Origin: Malania oleifera
Taxonomy: Eukaryota > Streptophyta > Magnoliopsida > Santalales > Ximeniaceae
Direction: 5' to 3'
Length of the DNA stretch: 64,000 nt
Assembly: GCF_029873635.1 (NCBI RefSeq)
Contig: NC_080422.1
Location: 14,229,936-14,293,935 of the forward strand
This document shows, one piece after another, positions 10,358 to 22,065 of this stretch (the first letter of the stretch is position 1; each line of letters begins with the position of its first letter). The notes under the pieces were generated by a model. The model saw only the letters and a list, made by a program, of their open reading frames with translations, did not search any database and was not told where the DNA came from. A program made the position numbers and the translations under genes.

Positions 10358-12864
10358 ACTGGAGCACTGCTTGAGCTTCTTGCCATTTAGATCGGCTATC
10401 GGGAAATAAAAAAAAAACCTACATAAGACAAAATTGTATGTATAAGTGATATGTATTATTTATATCTTAACGAAATAACTATAAACTAAATAGATGTATA
10501 CAAATTCTAATGAATCAATGAACTTAGAGTTTGGACCTAACTTTCCCACCAAGAAAATAAATAGATGAATTAAACGTCTATGAATAAACAAACTCTAGAG
10601 TTTAGAGCTAAGTTCAATTTCTACCAAGAAAGCAAATAAATTAATTGAAAAGTGTAATGAATAAACTGTTAAAACATTAATGTGTATTGATTTTCCCCAT
10701 ATGACATATACTTAGGATTTTTCCAAAATGGTACTTCAACTTAGAATCCAAAGAACTATGAATTGGTGCTCTTAAGAGTAATTTTCCCAAAATGGTACTT
10801 CATACTCTGCCTCATTATTGGTTGGGTTGCCACTTATTTTGAAGTTCAATTTTGTTCAGTAGCCTTTTGAGGATTCATTGCTGATCTGAACAGCCATCCT
10901 CAATGGAGTTGAATGGATCTTTTGGAAAAATGTTACTTAGGACGCATAACATTTCGATTCATAAAATGGGAATGAGATCATCTTATGGCAAGTGCTTTAA
11001 AATGTGTACACTAAGGGTACATTTATATCGATATATTGGTAAAAAATACATAAATTCGGGGAGGATCTTCAATTTTCACAAACATAATAAATATGGTGTT
11101 CATTCTTAGTGAAAATTTCCACTATATTTTTAAAAGTATGCTCATATTTCTACAAAGATTTTCAATATATGAAATAATCTTAAGCATCAAGTTGCTTAAC
11201 TCTTCAATGTCCTTAATATCTCAGTGTCTCAAAATATTTAATTTACTTTTTTTATATAAAAAAGGGACAAGATCAACTCCACAAAACATGTGCAATTATG
11301 CTCTGTGCTCTAATTTCACACCAACTATCACAATATATATATATTATCAATATGTTCAAGATTCATTCACAAGGGTATTTAAATGTCCAACTCAAAATGC
11401 TTTTCATTATGCTCAATAGATTAAAAAGAAAAATGCAATTTTCCTCAAATAAGTTCTCAAATTGAAAATTTCATATGAATGTTTTATATACTCCCCTTAA
11501 ACCAATGGAGTCCAATTTATAGAAACTTTGGCAAAATTTTAGTTTCGAAATCTCAATAATCTATATACATTCATCAGGTTGCACTCAAAATTCCATATCA
11601 ACAATTCAGTATAGCTTCTAATCATATATCACAATAACAATCAATCCAAAATAAAGCACTACAATTGTAAAACTACTTCCATAACACATCCATCAATTAA
11701 AGTTCATAATTACCAATTTTTGCACAAATCACAAACATCAAGGAAATAATATTTTTAATTACCCTATATGAAAGATATTAAAGATCTCTAATCAACATAA
11801 ATAACATTCATATATTATGCAAATACTGCTACTCCACACATATAATGTTGTAGTTAATGAGTCCAGTATTACATACAATTTCAAGAGGCTTAAAACTATC
11901 TATCACTCCTATCCTTTTAAGGGCTTTTTATTAGTCCGAGATAATCACACGGTTGAATACTTGTTAGAGGTCGAGCATCAAACGCTTCCATCTGATCAAG
12001 AGATTTATTTAATGAAATTGAAATTTCATCTGAGAGATTATCAAACCGTTAATGATTTTCTTCAAAGTCTTACAGAAATTGTGATATATTGAGTTTTTAA
12101 ATTTGATGTTTGAAAAATCAAATTTTAAAATCAAGGAAATTTTGTTCCATGGTGCAAATTTTTGGTAAGTTTTGCTGATATTTTAATAAATTTCGAATGT
12201 TTTGTATGTCAAAGGAAATTTTGTAAAACAGACATTAACCACCCTTTTTCAATTTCAAGATGCCAGAAAAGGAGAAGAAAAAAAATATGTGAATGGAAAC
12301 TTCAACAAATTCTAGGGCAGGCAATCGTCATTCGAAAATAGAGCCCTTGACAGCATCTCGGTCCTCATAGTTGGCAATTTACGTAGAGGTACATTACATG
12401 TCTCAAAGAGAAATTTTTGCCAATAGGAAAGATGAAAAATAAGAAATTCAATGCATTTTACAATGGAAACAACAATCCCAAAAAAAAAATTAAATATTAA
12501 ATAACAGTTTGAATGGAAAAAATTACATATACTCGGCAAAAAAATCAAATTCAAATACAAAAAAAAAAAAGAAATACTAACCTTAAGAAAAGTGCTTATC
12601 CACGAATCTTTCAACACTCTAAACTCACACTCACCGATTATCAAAGGCTTTGGATGAAATAAAATAAATTTAAAAATTTATGCACCAAACATTGAAAATA
12701 TAACTTACCCCATCTCGAGTTTATATAGCTCTCGATTTGAAGCCCGCAACGGTCACTTGCGCTCCGGAGTCTCCTTCAACGGTAACCTGCGCTCGGCTCT
12801 GCAAAGGTACTAGCTGTCTGTTCACGCAAGGAAGGAGGAAGAACGGGCGAGATTAGTCTAAAGC
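10358..12864. other. No gene supported; AT-rich, then a GC-richer patch at 12720-12850
   Basis: The longest frame is 91 codons (11817-12092, plus) and has no recognised domain. The patch at 12720-12850 is clearly richer in GC (for example GCCCGCAACGGTCACTTGCG) and repeats the phrase CAACGGT..CTTGCGCTC. It could be a captured gene edge, but I cannot identify it. Confidence 0.4.
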
Positions 12865-13103
12865 AAATCTCGCTACTTGGAGTAGCGAGATTTGCCACGC
12901 GTTGATAGCCGGGTGGATGGTCATTTCAAATCCGAAGCAAGTCTCGCTGCTTGGAGTAGCGAGATTTACCACACGTCAAACGGCAGTTGGCAGAGTATTA
13001 AGTATCCAAAGAAAATCTTACTACTCCAAGTAGTGAGATTTGGCACGCGTCGGCACGAGCCCTTCAGTCAAAAATAAATCTCGCTATTTGGAGTAGCGAG
13101 ATT
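12865..13103. repeat. Right hairpin array: four 27-30-bp palindromes
   Basis: Copies at 12865-12893, 12939-12967, 13012-13041 and 13076-13103 repeat the AATCTCGCTACT / AGTAGCGAGATT hairpin with a few compensated or single changes. The 13012 copy is TTACTACT..AGTAGTGA. Copies are followed by GCCACGCGTTGA, ACCACACGTCAA or GGCACGCGTCGG. The units are in the same orientation as in the left array, although the outermost 110 bp are inverted. Confidence 0.85.
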
Positions 13104-13208
13104 ACGTCAGAGTCATTGTGGGAAATATTTTTCTCAAAAAGAGGTATTATTTACTATATATTTTTTTTTAATAAAAAAATAATCTGAGAAAAAAACTCTA
13201 GAGATCGA

Positions 13209-14904
13209 GCACAAGTACCCGTCTCTTCTACCATATTACATGAAAAAGGTAAATAGTATTTCTCACTTTTCGAAAAAGAAAATCTAGTTTTTAAGAATGA
13301 CGGATTCAATAAGGACATATCTCGGGATACTTCACAAATAGTGAACCCATGCACTTGCCTTCTTTAATACCACAAACAATAATTAATAGTTCATTTTGGT
13401 ACTGTTGTTTTTTTTTTTTCTTCTGTTGTCTGTTTCTATTTCTGAATAGTAAAAAAAATAGATTATAAAAATATGTTTATTTATGTTATCAATTTTTTAT
13501 TTAAAAAATTGATAAACATGAATTTAATATATAACTAAAATAAAATGTCCATAAAATTTCAAAAAAAAAATGATAAAGGCTATTTACAAAATATTTTTAC
13601 AAATTTTCAATTATCATGTATAAAGATTGTTCTTGTAATGAATTTTGAAATATAATAAATAAGCAAAATAATATAGTAATTTGTATTTTTATTGTAATAT
13701 TTTTAGTTTGTATTGCTTTATACTTTTATTAGTTTAATTATATATTTTATTCAAAAACTAAAATAAGTATTTGTTTAATCAAAAATATTAATTTATTTTA
13801 GTTTTAAAGATATTAATCAAACATATTGCTGGTTTTTAATTTTTAATTTTAATTTTATTTTTAATTTTTAAAATTTTATCTTCATAATTTTTTATACTCA
13901 TACAACAACCCCAAATTTATTGCAAAGTCAGATCATGAACCAATGTCCTTTCGCCAATAGAAATCAATTAAGTTAGACTAAGACTACTTTAAAACACAAC
14001 CCTAGTGCGTACAATTTCTTCAATGCCAAATAAATGATGTCTTTGCATGGGTTGATAGGGTAAGCTTCCCAAATGAGAAGGGTTTTGGAAAAAAAAAAAA
14101 GAGGGAAAAACATATATATAAGGTGATTAACTAACCATCTCATATTCATAGTATGGTTACTACAATTACGTATATGTGTTTTCAAAAGAAAAGAAATAAT
14201 TTTTTTTTTTTTTAAACAACCAATGTTTCAAGAGCACTCCAACATATAATAGCACTCCAAACATGACTTTGAGAAACCCAGAATATTACTCTAAAAGGGA
14301 TTGACCTCAGAACCCTAATTTTGAAGAAAACCAGAATGATAATGTTGATAATGATGTATGATGAAAATTATTGGTTTGAAAACACCGAACATGTATTACC
14401 AGCTTGAAAACCAAGGTTAAGAAAACTAGGTCTCGGGTTTGTATTACTGGTATTTGAAGAAGATGAGTGAAAACAATGTTTTGAAAAGAGAGTGAGTTGA
14501 AAAGTATGATTTGATGAAATGCACAAGTTTTGAGAAGTTAGGACTTTATTATTGTCCAATTAAAATCGAGAAAATCATTGGAAGAATACACATTTTTGAG
14601 ATTTTTTTTGAAAATATTTTTCAAATACAAACTCGAACAAACAATCGTGGTTCGTTTGATCTAACTCTATTAGTTAAGACCATAATCCTTCTTAAATCAT
14701 ACGACTTTTTAAGGTCAGATTAAAGATTTCTATCATACTTAAGGATAAGAGGAAGAAGACACTGTACGGTAAAGTCTTCCTCTTATCTCATTATAAACCA
14801 GAGTTAGATTTTGGGAACCAAGAGATGTTAGATTTTGGGAACCAAGAGATAAAATTCATATTTTTGTTATTTTTAACATGTTTTCAATTTTTTTTGTGAT
14901 TTTT
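13209..14904. other. AT-rich intergenic DNA, no gene seen
   Basis: A/T-run rich. The phrase GTTAGATTTTGGGAACCAAG is duplicated in tandem at about 14802-14845. No coding sequence is supported. Confidence 0.4.
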
Positions 14905-15113
14905 AATAATGATAGGAATACACACACTAAAACACACATCAAGACACATTAATATTCAACCATACCTAAACACTAATTGTACATACTCACATGTACATAT
15001 ACCAACACATATAAAACACACTCACACACACATATGCATATATACTACTAAACACACACATATTAATATATATAAATACGTACACATACACCCATACACA
15101 TTAAACATGTACA

Positions 15114-15150
<37 letters not shown>
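14905..15150. repeat. Compound (CA)n/(TA)n microsatellite, target of copia A
   Basis: Imperfect ACACACA and TACACATACACC words grade into an uninterrupted (AT)n run ending at 15144. The continuation lies beyond copia A at 36547-36695, including a close match of CACATACACCCATACACATT to CACATACGCCTATACACATT. Confidence 0.8.
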
Positions 15151-15814
15151 TGTTGGGTTATTTCCTTCCATGTGGAGGAAAGCCCAAGTGGGCTTTATTA
15201 AAAGCCCAAGTCTAGTCTTTTAGTGTGATAACCTAAAGGAAGTTCTAGAAAGAGAGGGGAGAGGGGAGGAGCTGTTACTTCTCAAAAGAAAGAGAGAAAA
15301 ACATGATTTTTCTCATATTGTCCAGATTTCATCAAGACTCTAATCCCGCTTCGTCCATGGTCCAATCGAACTGAAATTTGGAGGAGAGGTTCACAACTCA
15401 AGAAGCTATCATTTGAACAGTGGAGATCGGATTTTGAGCTTGAGAGTTGGGATTTGTGCTCGTGAACAATAACTACGATTTTGGTATATTCTCTTTAATT
15501 CTCTTTGTATTTGCCAAGATTGATGATATCTTGATGAGATATATTTGTAACCTCTAATTGCGATTAGAGAAGATTTTATGTACCCATTATTTGGTTGATA
15601 GTGGAGATTTCAATAGGACTAGGTCCCTTGGTTTTTCTTCCTCACATTGGGAAGTTTTCCACATAAAAAATTGCTTGTGTTCTTGCGGCTTGGTGTGATT
15701 GATTATTTTTCTTATTATTTTCAGCACGTATAAAAGTAGAAATACACTATATTTGCTTGTCTATAAGGAGAAAAATTATTCCGCTGTGGTTGTTTGTTAA
15801 TATCTCTCCCAACA
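15151..15814 (+). repeat. 5' LTR of copia A
   Basis: Begins TGTTGGGTTATTTCC and ends ATATCTCTCCCAACA (TG..CA). It aligns along its whole length with 35882-36546. Confidence 0.95.
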
Positions 15815-15817
15815 AAG

Positions 15818-15829
15818 TGGTATCAGAGT
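15818..15829 (+). promoter_or_regulatory. tRNA-iMet primer-binding site of copia A
   Basis: TGGTATCAGAGT lies three bases after the 5' LTR. It is complementary to the 3' end of plant initiator tRNA-Met (usual site TGGTATCAGAGC) and primes minus-strand DNA synthesis. The last base differs from the usual form. Confidence 0.9.
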
Positions 15830-15864
15830 TAGGTTGACAGATTGTTAGGTTGGCAGTTTGAGTT

Positions 15865-16641
15865 ATGGAAGCAAATACGAGTAGAATAATTAATCTCAAT
15901 GGTTCAAATTATCACATATGGAAAATAAAAATAGAGGATCTTCTTTATGTGAAAGATTATTACCTACCGGTGTTTAGTGCTGAAAAACCAGAAAAAAGTC
16001 TGATGTGGAATGGACTTTGTTACATCGACATTTGTGTGGGTATATCAGGCAGTTGGTAGATGATAATATTTTGAACCATATTAGTGGAGAGACAAATGTA
16101 TGTTCTCTATGGAGTAAGCTTGAACGACTATATGCTAGAAAGATTGGAAATAATAAGTTATTTTTTATTAAACAAATGATGGCTTTGAGGTACTAGGACG
16201 GGACTCCTTTATCTGATCACCTAAATACATTCCAAGGAATTATTAATCAGTTGGCTGGAATGGGTATTAAGTTTGATGATGAGATATAAGGGTTATAGTT
16301 GCTTGGTTCATTACCATATTCGTGGGAGACGCTCAGAACTTCATTGTCTAACTCCGTTCCAGAAGGTGTAATCACAATGGATATGGCCAAGAGTTGTTTG
16401 CTATATGAAGAGACGAGAAGAAAAACATAGGGATCCTCTTCACAGTCAGAGATCTTGATTACAGAAAAGAGGGGGAGAAGTAAGAGCAGAGGTCTGAAGA
16501 ACAGAGATAATAGCAGAAGCAAGTACAATAAGTTTGCAAATGTTGAGTGTCATCACTGTGGGAAAAAGGGACACATCAAGAAATATTGTAGGAAATTGAA
16601 GAAAGAAAACAAGAATGAGAAAAGGAAAGAAACGAAGAATG
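15865..16641 (+). pseudogene. Copia A gag (nucleocapsid) remnant
   Basis: Translation from the ATG at 15865 gives [20 protein letters not shown], the N-terminal gag motif of Tnt1-like copia elements. Frameshifts follow near 16010 and stops near 16195 and 16287. A zinc knuckle CHHCGKKGHIKKYC of CX2CX4HX4C form is at about 16548-16590. The frame is cut at 16646 by the solo LTR. The product would have been the RNA-binding capsid protein. Confidence 0.85.
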
Positions 16642-18269
16642 GAGATTGTCGCGACGTCCCGGAAGGCCGTGTGCCCCGGGCGGCGAAATTAAAAATTATT
16701 TTTATTTTTAAGGAAAAACATGTAATATCGGAGTCGCCACTAACCTTCAGTGCGGTTAGAACACATGATTACTACCCCGTTAGGGATAGAATCGGTCTAC
16801 ATTACCAGAGTTGGGGCCGGGAGTTCGGTTACGCGAGGGGAAGGTACGAGCACCCCCTACGCGCCCGTTCTTACGAACGGTACCTAATTAATTTGAAATT
16901 ATCCCTAAGTTAATCTAATAATTCTTTAAATTACTCCTTTTTATGAATTTATAAATACATGTAAAAAATAAATAAATAAATAAATATATACATATATATA
17001 TTCCCTCAGAGCTTAGGGTACGTGATGCCCGAAGGCTCATACCCCCGCAATAAAATCATAGGGATAAAATAAAAAATAATTTACAAAATACACTTCCAAA
17101 TTTTGAAAATTTTCTAGGGTTTTTCTAAGTATTAAAATACTAGTTGGAAGGTTTTTGGAACTAAAAAAAAATATTTTTAAGTTTCAAAGTATTTTCCTTA
17201 CCTTCTTCTATTTTTCTGATTTTTTATTTTTTTTCATATTTTTACTATATTTTGAAATAATAAATCAAAAATATTTTTTAGAATTTTCTCCTAATTTTCT
17301 ATTTTTTATTATTTTCTGTATTTTACAAAAATTTCAAATAGCTAATAACAAAAAAAATAATATACTACTTAAAATATAAATCATAACACGTAAATATTAT
17401 ATATCATAATAGTCAAATTTTCAATGATAAAACCTCAAGTATTAATAATCAAACCCTAATGATATACTCTAGAATGGAAATAATCAAACCCTAAAAATTA
17501 TGTACTTTTTATAAACATGTAAGGAGATAGAATGAGATTATGGACAATAATTCACATCATGGATCTATTATAAAATATACACAAGCTCTAAAATATTAAT
17601 ATACCTTAATATGGAAATGTTGTACATAAATATGGAAAATAAATCAAATTCTTCCAAGCCATATAAAAGCCAAAGAAGTAATATACATTTTATGGAAACC
17701 CTTAAGATCAATATTCAATGGTATGGAATCCCTAAAATTAGTACACAATAACAATACAGAGACAGATTAAATAAAACACTATTCAAAACCCTAATAACGT
17801 AAAATAGTCAAAACCCTAAACTAAAACAATAACCAAAACCTTAAAAGATAATATTATGAAAATAATGTAAATAATCAAGAATCATGAACATGCGTAAATG
17901 TTACAATCCTAAACAATAATACACAAAATCCCTAAATATCATATAAATAATAAATATGATAAATACCCTAAATACATCAAAAAGCCTAAATAATGTCTTC
18001 ACAATAAAACAAACACCCTAAATAATATGTAACAATAAAAATAAGTATATTATAATGATTACAAAAAAAAATACAACGATAATATAAGCACTTTAAACAA
18101 ATATACAACAATAAATATGGACATGTAATAAGGTATTAAAAGTAAATATAATAATCCAACAATAATATTAATATTTATATACATATATGTAATAACAGCC
18201 TAAACATGAAAACCATATATTACAAAAGAAAAGAAAAAAAATGCACTAAATATTACACATGTCTGCATA

Positions 18270-18950
18270 TTAAAGCAAAAACAAAAACAAAAAAAAAACT
18301 AAAATAAGATTGCATGTGTGTGTGTGCGTGTTCTGTGCATGTGTGTGTACAGAGGAGCTTACAGAGGGGATCTGGACCTTCGGGTATGTGTGTGTGTCGC
18401 CGGAAGTGAGAACCTCTCCCGGTGGTGCGGCCAGTGCGTGGCCGTGATCAGCGTCAGCGAGTGGGTAGTGTTGACTGGCATCGGTGATCTGTTGCAAAGG
18501 GGGGCGTCCTGAGATCTGATCGCTGGGTGCGTTCTGGGCAAAGGCGAGTCGCCGGGGTTGGAGAAGTTGGCGGAGAGCAGCGTGGTGGCTTGCTGCGTCA
18601 GGAATAGAGGCGGTGATGAGGATGGGAGTGCTCTGCTCGGAGGAGGCCGCAGTGCTACTAGCGGTGGCCGCTGGTGCTGGTGGGTCGAATAAAGGGACGG
18701 TGACGGCTATCTGGGGCGGTGATGGAGTGCTCCGCGTGGCCGGAGCTGTGCAGAGGGGCTGCGGAGCTGCGTGGCTTTCGGCTGTGGTGGCTGGGAGGAT
18801 TGTCAGAGGATGAAGGAGGCAGCAAGGAGTGAGGCCAGCCACTGCTGTTGCAGCAACTGGGAAGAAGAAGAAGCTGAAAAAATTTTCTTGGCCTGGCTGT
18901 GCGCTGCTGGCTGCGCTCCCCCCCGCCCCCGGCTTGAAGAGAAGAAGAGG
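18270..18950. other. GC-rich transcribed-type segment of the Tat-like LTR
   Basis: An island of high GC content in an otherwise AT-rich LTR. A 190-codon minus-strand frame rich in Ala, Pro and Ser crosses it, but it shows no domain. The island lies directly downstream of the minus-strand TATA box. I take it to be the leader (R-U5-like) region and not a gene. Confidence 0.4.
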
Positions 18951-18951
18951 T

Positions 18952-18961
18952 CCTTATATAA
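18952..18961 (-). promoter_or_regulatory. TATA box of the Tat-like LTR
   Basis: The minus strand reads TTATATAAGG in front of the GC-rich segment. It is the likely core promoter of the LTR and indicates minus-strand orientation. Confidence 0.45.
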
Positions 18962-19075
18962 AAAAACTTTTAGAAACCCTAACCCATTTCTTTTCCTTTT
19001 TGGTTTTTTTGTATTTTATGGTATTTTTTTCTTTTGGAAATAATATATATGAATATAACTACTATTATGGTAATA

Positions 19076-19079
19076 AGGA

Positions 19080-19111
<32 letters not shown>

Positions 19112-19176
19112 GGTAAAAATAATAATAATAATAATAATAATAAAGTGAATATAGAAATAATGTTAATAACAAAAAC

Positions 19177-19237
<61 letters not shown>

Positions 19238-19529
19238 GTAAATATAGTGGTAAAAATAACGAAAAAAATAAAAAAAATAAAAAGCAAAAATAATAATAAT
19301 AAAAATAATAGTGATAATAAGCCACTTATAACACTATAGGAAAATAACAATAATATAATAATAGTAATAATAATAAATTACTTATATCAATATAGGAAAA
19401 TAAATAATAATAACATAATAATAGTAATAATAATAAATTACTTATATCAATAAGGAAAAATAATTAATAATAATAATAATAGTGAAAAATAAAAATAAAA
19501 ATAATAATAGTGTAAATAACAACAATAGA

Positions 19530-19572
<43 letters not shown>

Positions 19573-19575
19573 TAC
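19076..19575. repeat. (AAT)n / (ATA)n trinucleotide repeats inside the LTR
   Basis: Long imperfect runs of AAT at 19081-19143, 19177-19235 and 19532-19570 are separated by related A-rich sequence. A roughly 60-bp unit beginning ATAATAATAAATTACTTATA also repeats at about 19365, 19425 and 19560. The poly-Ile, poly-Tyr or poly-Leu frames here are artefacts. Confidence 0.9.
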
Positions 19576-19674
19576 TTATATCAATATAGGAAAATGATTA
19601 ATAATGATTATAATAGTGAAAATAAAAATAATAAAAATATTGGGCCTGGGTAAAAATGGGGTGTCTACAGAGAT

Positions 19675-19904
19675 GACAAAGATGGTAATGATAGAGTTGC
19701 TACCACCACTCCTGCAGATTTCCGTATTGTTTATGATGATGAGATGATAAATGTTGCATACCATGAGACTAGTTGGGTGATTGGCAGTGGTGCCTCCATT
19801 CACGCTACATCTTTGGAAGGATCTCTTTACATCTTATAGATCCGGTGACTTTGGAATTGTAAAGATGGGCAATGATGGCTTGGTTAAAATCATTGGAATT
19901 GGGG
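19675..19904 (+). pseudogene. Copia A protease remnant
   Basis: The reading resumes after the first insertion with DDEMINVAYHETSWVIGSGA. Copia proteases have Asp-Ser-Gly-Ala here. The codon at 19783 is GGC, so the catalytic Asp is replaced by Gly. A TAG follows near 19838. The second inserted LTR cuts the segment at 19909. Confidence 0.8.
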
Positions 19905-19909
19905 ATGTG

Positions 19910-22060
19910 TATTGACTTTTTGAGTCTGATCCCTAGTTTTGATTATGATAAACTGCATACTACTAATATAGGTGCCTAGTACTTGAACAGATTATTAATT
20001 CAGTGCACACACATGAAAAAAGATTGATGGAAGCCTGAAAGACTTAAAGATCATACTCCTAGCATATTCAATGGGAAAATGAAGGAAAAAATAAGAAGAC
20101 CTGCTTATGCTTCATTTGTAAATGCATTTATTATATTTGGGTTTGTAATAATTTATATCATTCTGTAATAATATCTGCATGTAGGTAATTATAAACTCAA
20201 AATGACCGTAGATTAACCATAGGGAACCGAATGTAATTACAACACCCTTGGTCGACCGACGCCAGGTTTTTAGGTTTAATCAGAAAACCTAGACCATAGA
20301 CTGACCCTAGGTCCCTACACAAGTGCAAAAAATAGTCCCCATAATCACTTATAATATCAAGGGAACAAATTGAAGTGTAAATGGGCTTAATAAGAAAAAA
20401 TGAGAGAGGTCGGACGACTGAACCCTTTGTGTTCAAAACAAATCAGGCGCCCAAACCGTGGACAAGTCAACATGTTGACTTGGATTCGAGCGACCGAATA
20501 TATTTGACCGCACTGTCCATGGGAGATCGAACCACTGAGATGACCATTCTCACCAACTCAGCCAACCGAACCTAACGTTCATTTTACCCTCGGGCGACCG
20601 AACACTTGAGTTCAGTCAACTGAAGTATAGTCCAAGCAACCGAAATGCGGATAGAATGATTTTTGCCTTGGTTCAGCCAACCGACCCAGACTTGGCCACC
20701 CGAACGTTCAAAAGATGTTTTTTTAACTGAGTCTATTTAGGCGACCGAACTAAGGTTCAGCCACTTGAAAACTCTTGGGTTGCTTATCTTTTTTACCGAG
20801 GTTAAATGTTTAAACAGGGTTAAAATTTCTAAATTATTTTTAAACGATTATAATAATACCCTACATATCCTAAACGGTCATAATTTGCCCAACTTCTATA
20901 TATAGGGCCTCATTTGTGTGGATTAGCAAGAAATTAAGAAAATCATTAGTGCAAAATCCTCTCAAACTCAAAATCCTATTTTGCCTATAATACTTCCAAA
21001 TACTCATACCTTCATTCCTTTGATCAATCTTAGTTTTGTGAGAGTTCTTAGTGTGCCATTGCTATATTATTGATTGCTTAATACTCTCAACATTGTTCTT
21101 GATTGTTTGTTGATTTTTGAGAGTTAAGCAAAGAGTTATCCCACATATTTTATTTGATAAATCTAGTGTTGGGAAAAACTCATTAGCTTAAGGATCTTTG
21201 CATTGTCATTGCAAGATTCCTTTAGCTATACTTTTGGTGTGCAAATATTTTACAAGTTATATTATTTTTCAAACAACTTTTGAGCCTATTTCATTGAAGA
21301 AAATATTTTTTGAGTTGATTTGAATATTGGTGCAACATCTTTGAAACCCTGATTTATTATTGGGATTTGAATATCTTGTTTCAAAGAAATAACTTGTTTA
21401 TACACTTTTGAGCATATTTGTGATTATATCTTATTGAGTGTTGCTTACACAAAAATCACATCACAGAGTTTACAATTCTTGTACTGTTGATGTGTGGTTG
21501 ATTGATTACATTTGGTACATATCTGTTTGATTGAAAAGCATAATCACTGTACCCAGTTTACTATTGAGAAATACTGCTGTATTCCAGGCGTTGCCTGAGG
21601 GGGCGGTAATCCAACCTGATAAAGATTATTTGTAAAGGTTGAGGTCAGCCCTGTGCTAATTGACCTGGTTGTTTAGGCGTCGCTCCACCTATTAAGTGAG
21701 CTTATAGTGTAATCCTTGTACTAGTGTGCCAAGGCGGGGACGTAGGGAGAATTGGTCGAACCCTGATATCATATTCGGTTTCACTTTTACATTTCTTACA
21801 TTATTTTCTGCTTTGTGCTTGATTTAATTTCCCTGCTGAATATACTGTGTATCTGATTGACACAGTATTGTATCTTGTTGAGAAATACTAAAATTGTAGT
21901 GCATGTACTGAATTTGGTTAATATATCGTATGTGCAATTTCATACATACTTAGATTGTCCCTAAGTTGCGTAATACTGCTACTAGATTAGTTTAACCTAG
22001 GAAAAAAATTTTAAATCTCCAATTCACCCCCTCCCTTTTAGGAATACACCAAAGCTAACA
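19910..22060 (+). mobile_element. Solo LTR of a Sirevirus-like copia element (about 2.15 kb)
   Basis: It interrupts copia A between GGGATGTG and ATGTGAATTTGAAG. ATGTG (19905-19909 and 22061-22065) fits a 5-bp target duplication. The right end GCTAACA is clear. The left end is ambiguous by a few bases (TATTGACTTT or TGACTTTTTG). The phrases GGCGTCGCTCCACC, AGGCGGGGACGTAGG and CAATTCACCCCCTCCC near its 3' end match the style of Sirevirus/Maximus LTRs. It has no internal domains. Repeated CGACCGAAC-type words occur at 20410-20760. Confidence 0.75.
20897..20904 (+). promoter_or_regulatory. TATA box of the Sirevirus-like LTR
   Basis: CTATATATAGGGCCTCA is a canonical plant TATA context. It lies midway in the LTR, as expected for a U3/R junction, and supports plus orientation. 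Confidence 0.5.
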
Positions 22061-22065
22061 ATGTG

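Larger units (their letters stand above)
7029..13198. mobile_element. Mutator-like (MULE/foldback) element with hairpin-array ends
   Basis: The left end GAGTTTTTTCTCGGATTATT is matched by the reverse complement of the right end, GAGTTTTTTTCTCAGATTAT. The similarity continues for about 110 bp through AAATAATACCT, AAAATATT and AATGACTCTGRCGTAAT. Directly outside, TGGAGATCGA (7019-7028) and TAGAGATCGA (13199-13208) match at 9 of 10 positions. A 9-10-bp duplication with long terminal inverted repeats is the signature of Mutator-like elements. Inside each terminus lies an array of short palindromes (7117-7260; 12865-13103). No transposase was recognised, so it is non-autonomous. The interior has a minus-strand LINE fragment, a topoisomerase-II-like pseudogene piece and a 150-bp tandem repeat, as in a Pack-MULE or a host for secondary insertions. 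Confidence 0.65.
16647..19669 (-). mobile_element. Solo LTR of a Tat/Ogre-like gypsy element (3.0 kb)
   Basis: The 3023-bp segment starts TGTCGCGACGTCCCGG and ends ATGGGGTGTCTACA. It is flanked by perfect 5-bp repeats GAGAT (16642-16646 and 19670-19674) and interrupts the copia A gag-protease frame cleanly. No internal coding domain, primer site or second LTR is present, so it is a solo LTR left by recombination. TGTAGACACCCC-type ends and the GGAGTCGCCACTAA phrase near 16730 are typical of Tat/Ogre gypsy LTRs. The minus-strand orientation is chosen because a TATA box reads on that strand at about 18952. Confidence 0.85.

Noticed and set aside
11817-12092. 91-codon plus-strand frame inside the MULE-like element
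   Set aside because: No transposase or other domain is recognised and the composition is that of the AT-rich surroundings.
7117-13103. Regular short palindromic repeats resembling a CRISPR array
   Set aside because: Only seven copies in two groups 5.6 kb apart, variable spacers, plant retrotransposon context, no cas genes. The repeats lie inside transposon termini.
18270-18842. 190-codon minus-strand open frame, Ala/Pro/Ser-rich
   Set aside because: It lies in the GC-rich leader-like part of a solo LTR, has biased low-complexity composition and no domain.
18979-19350. Long minus- and plus-strand frames rich in Ile, Leu and Tyr
   Set aside because: They translate AAT trinucleotide repeats.
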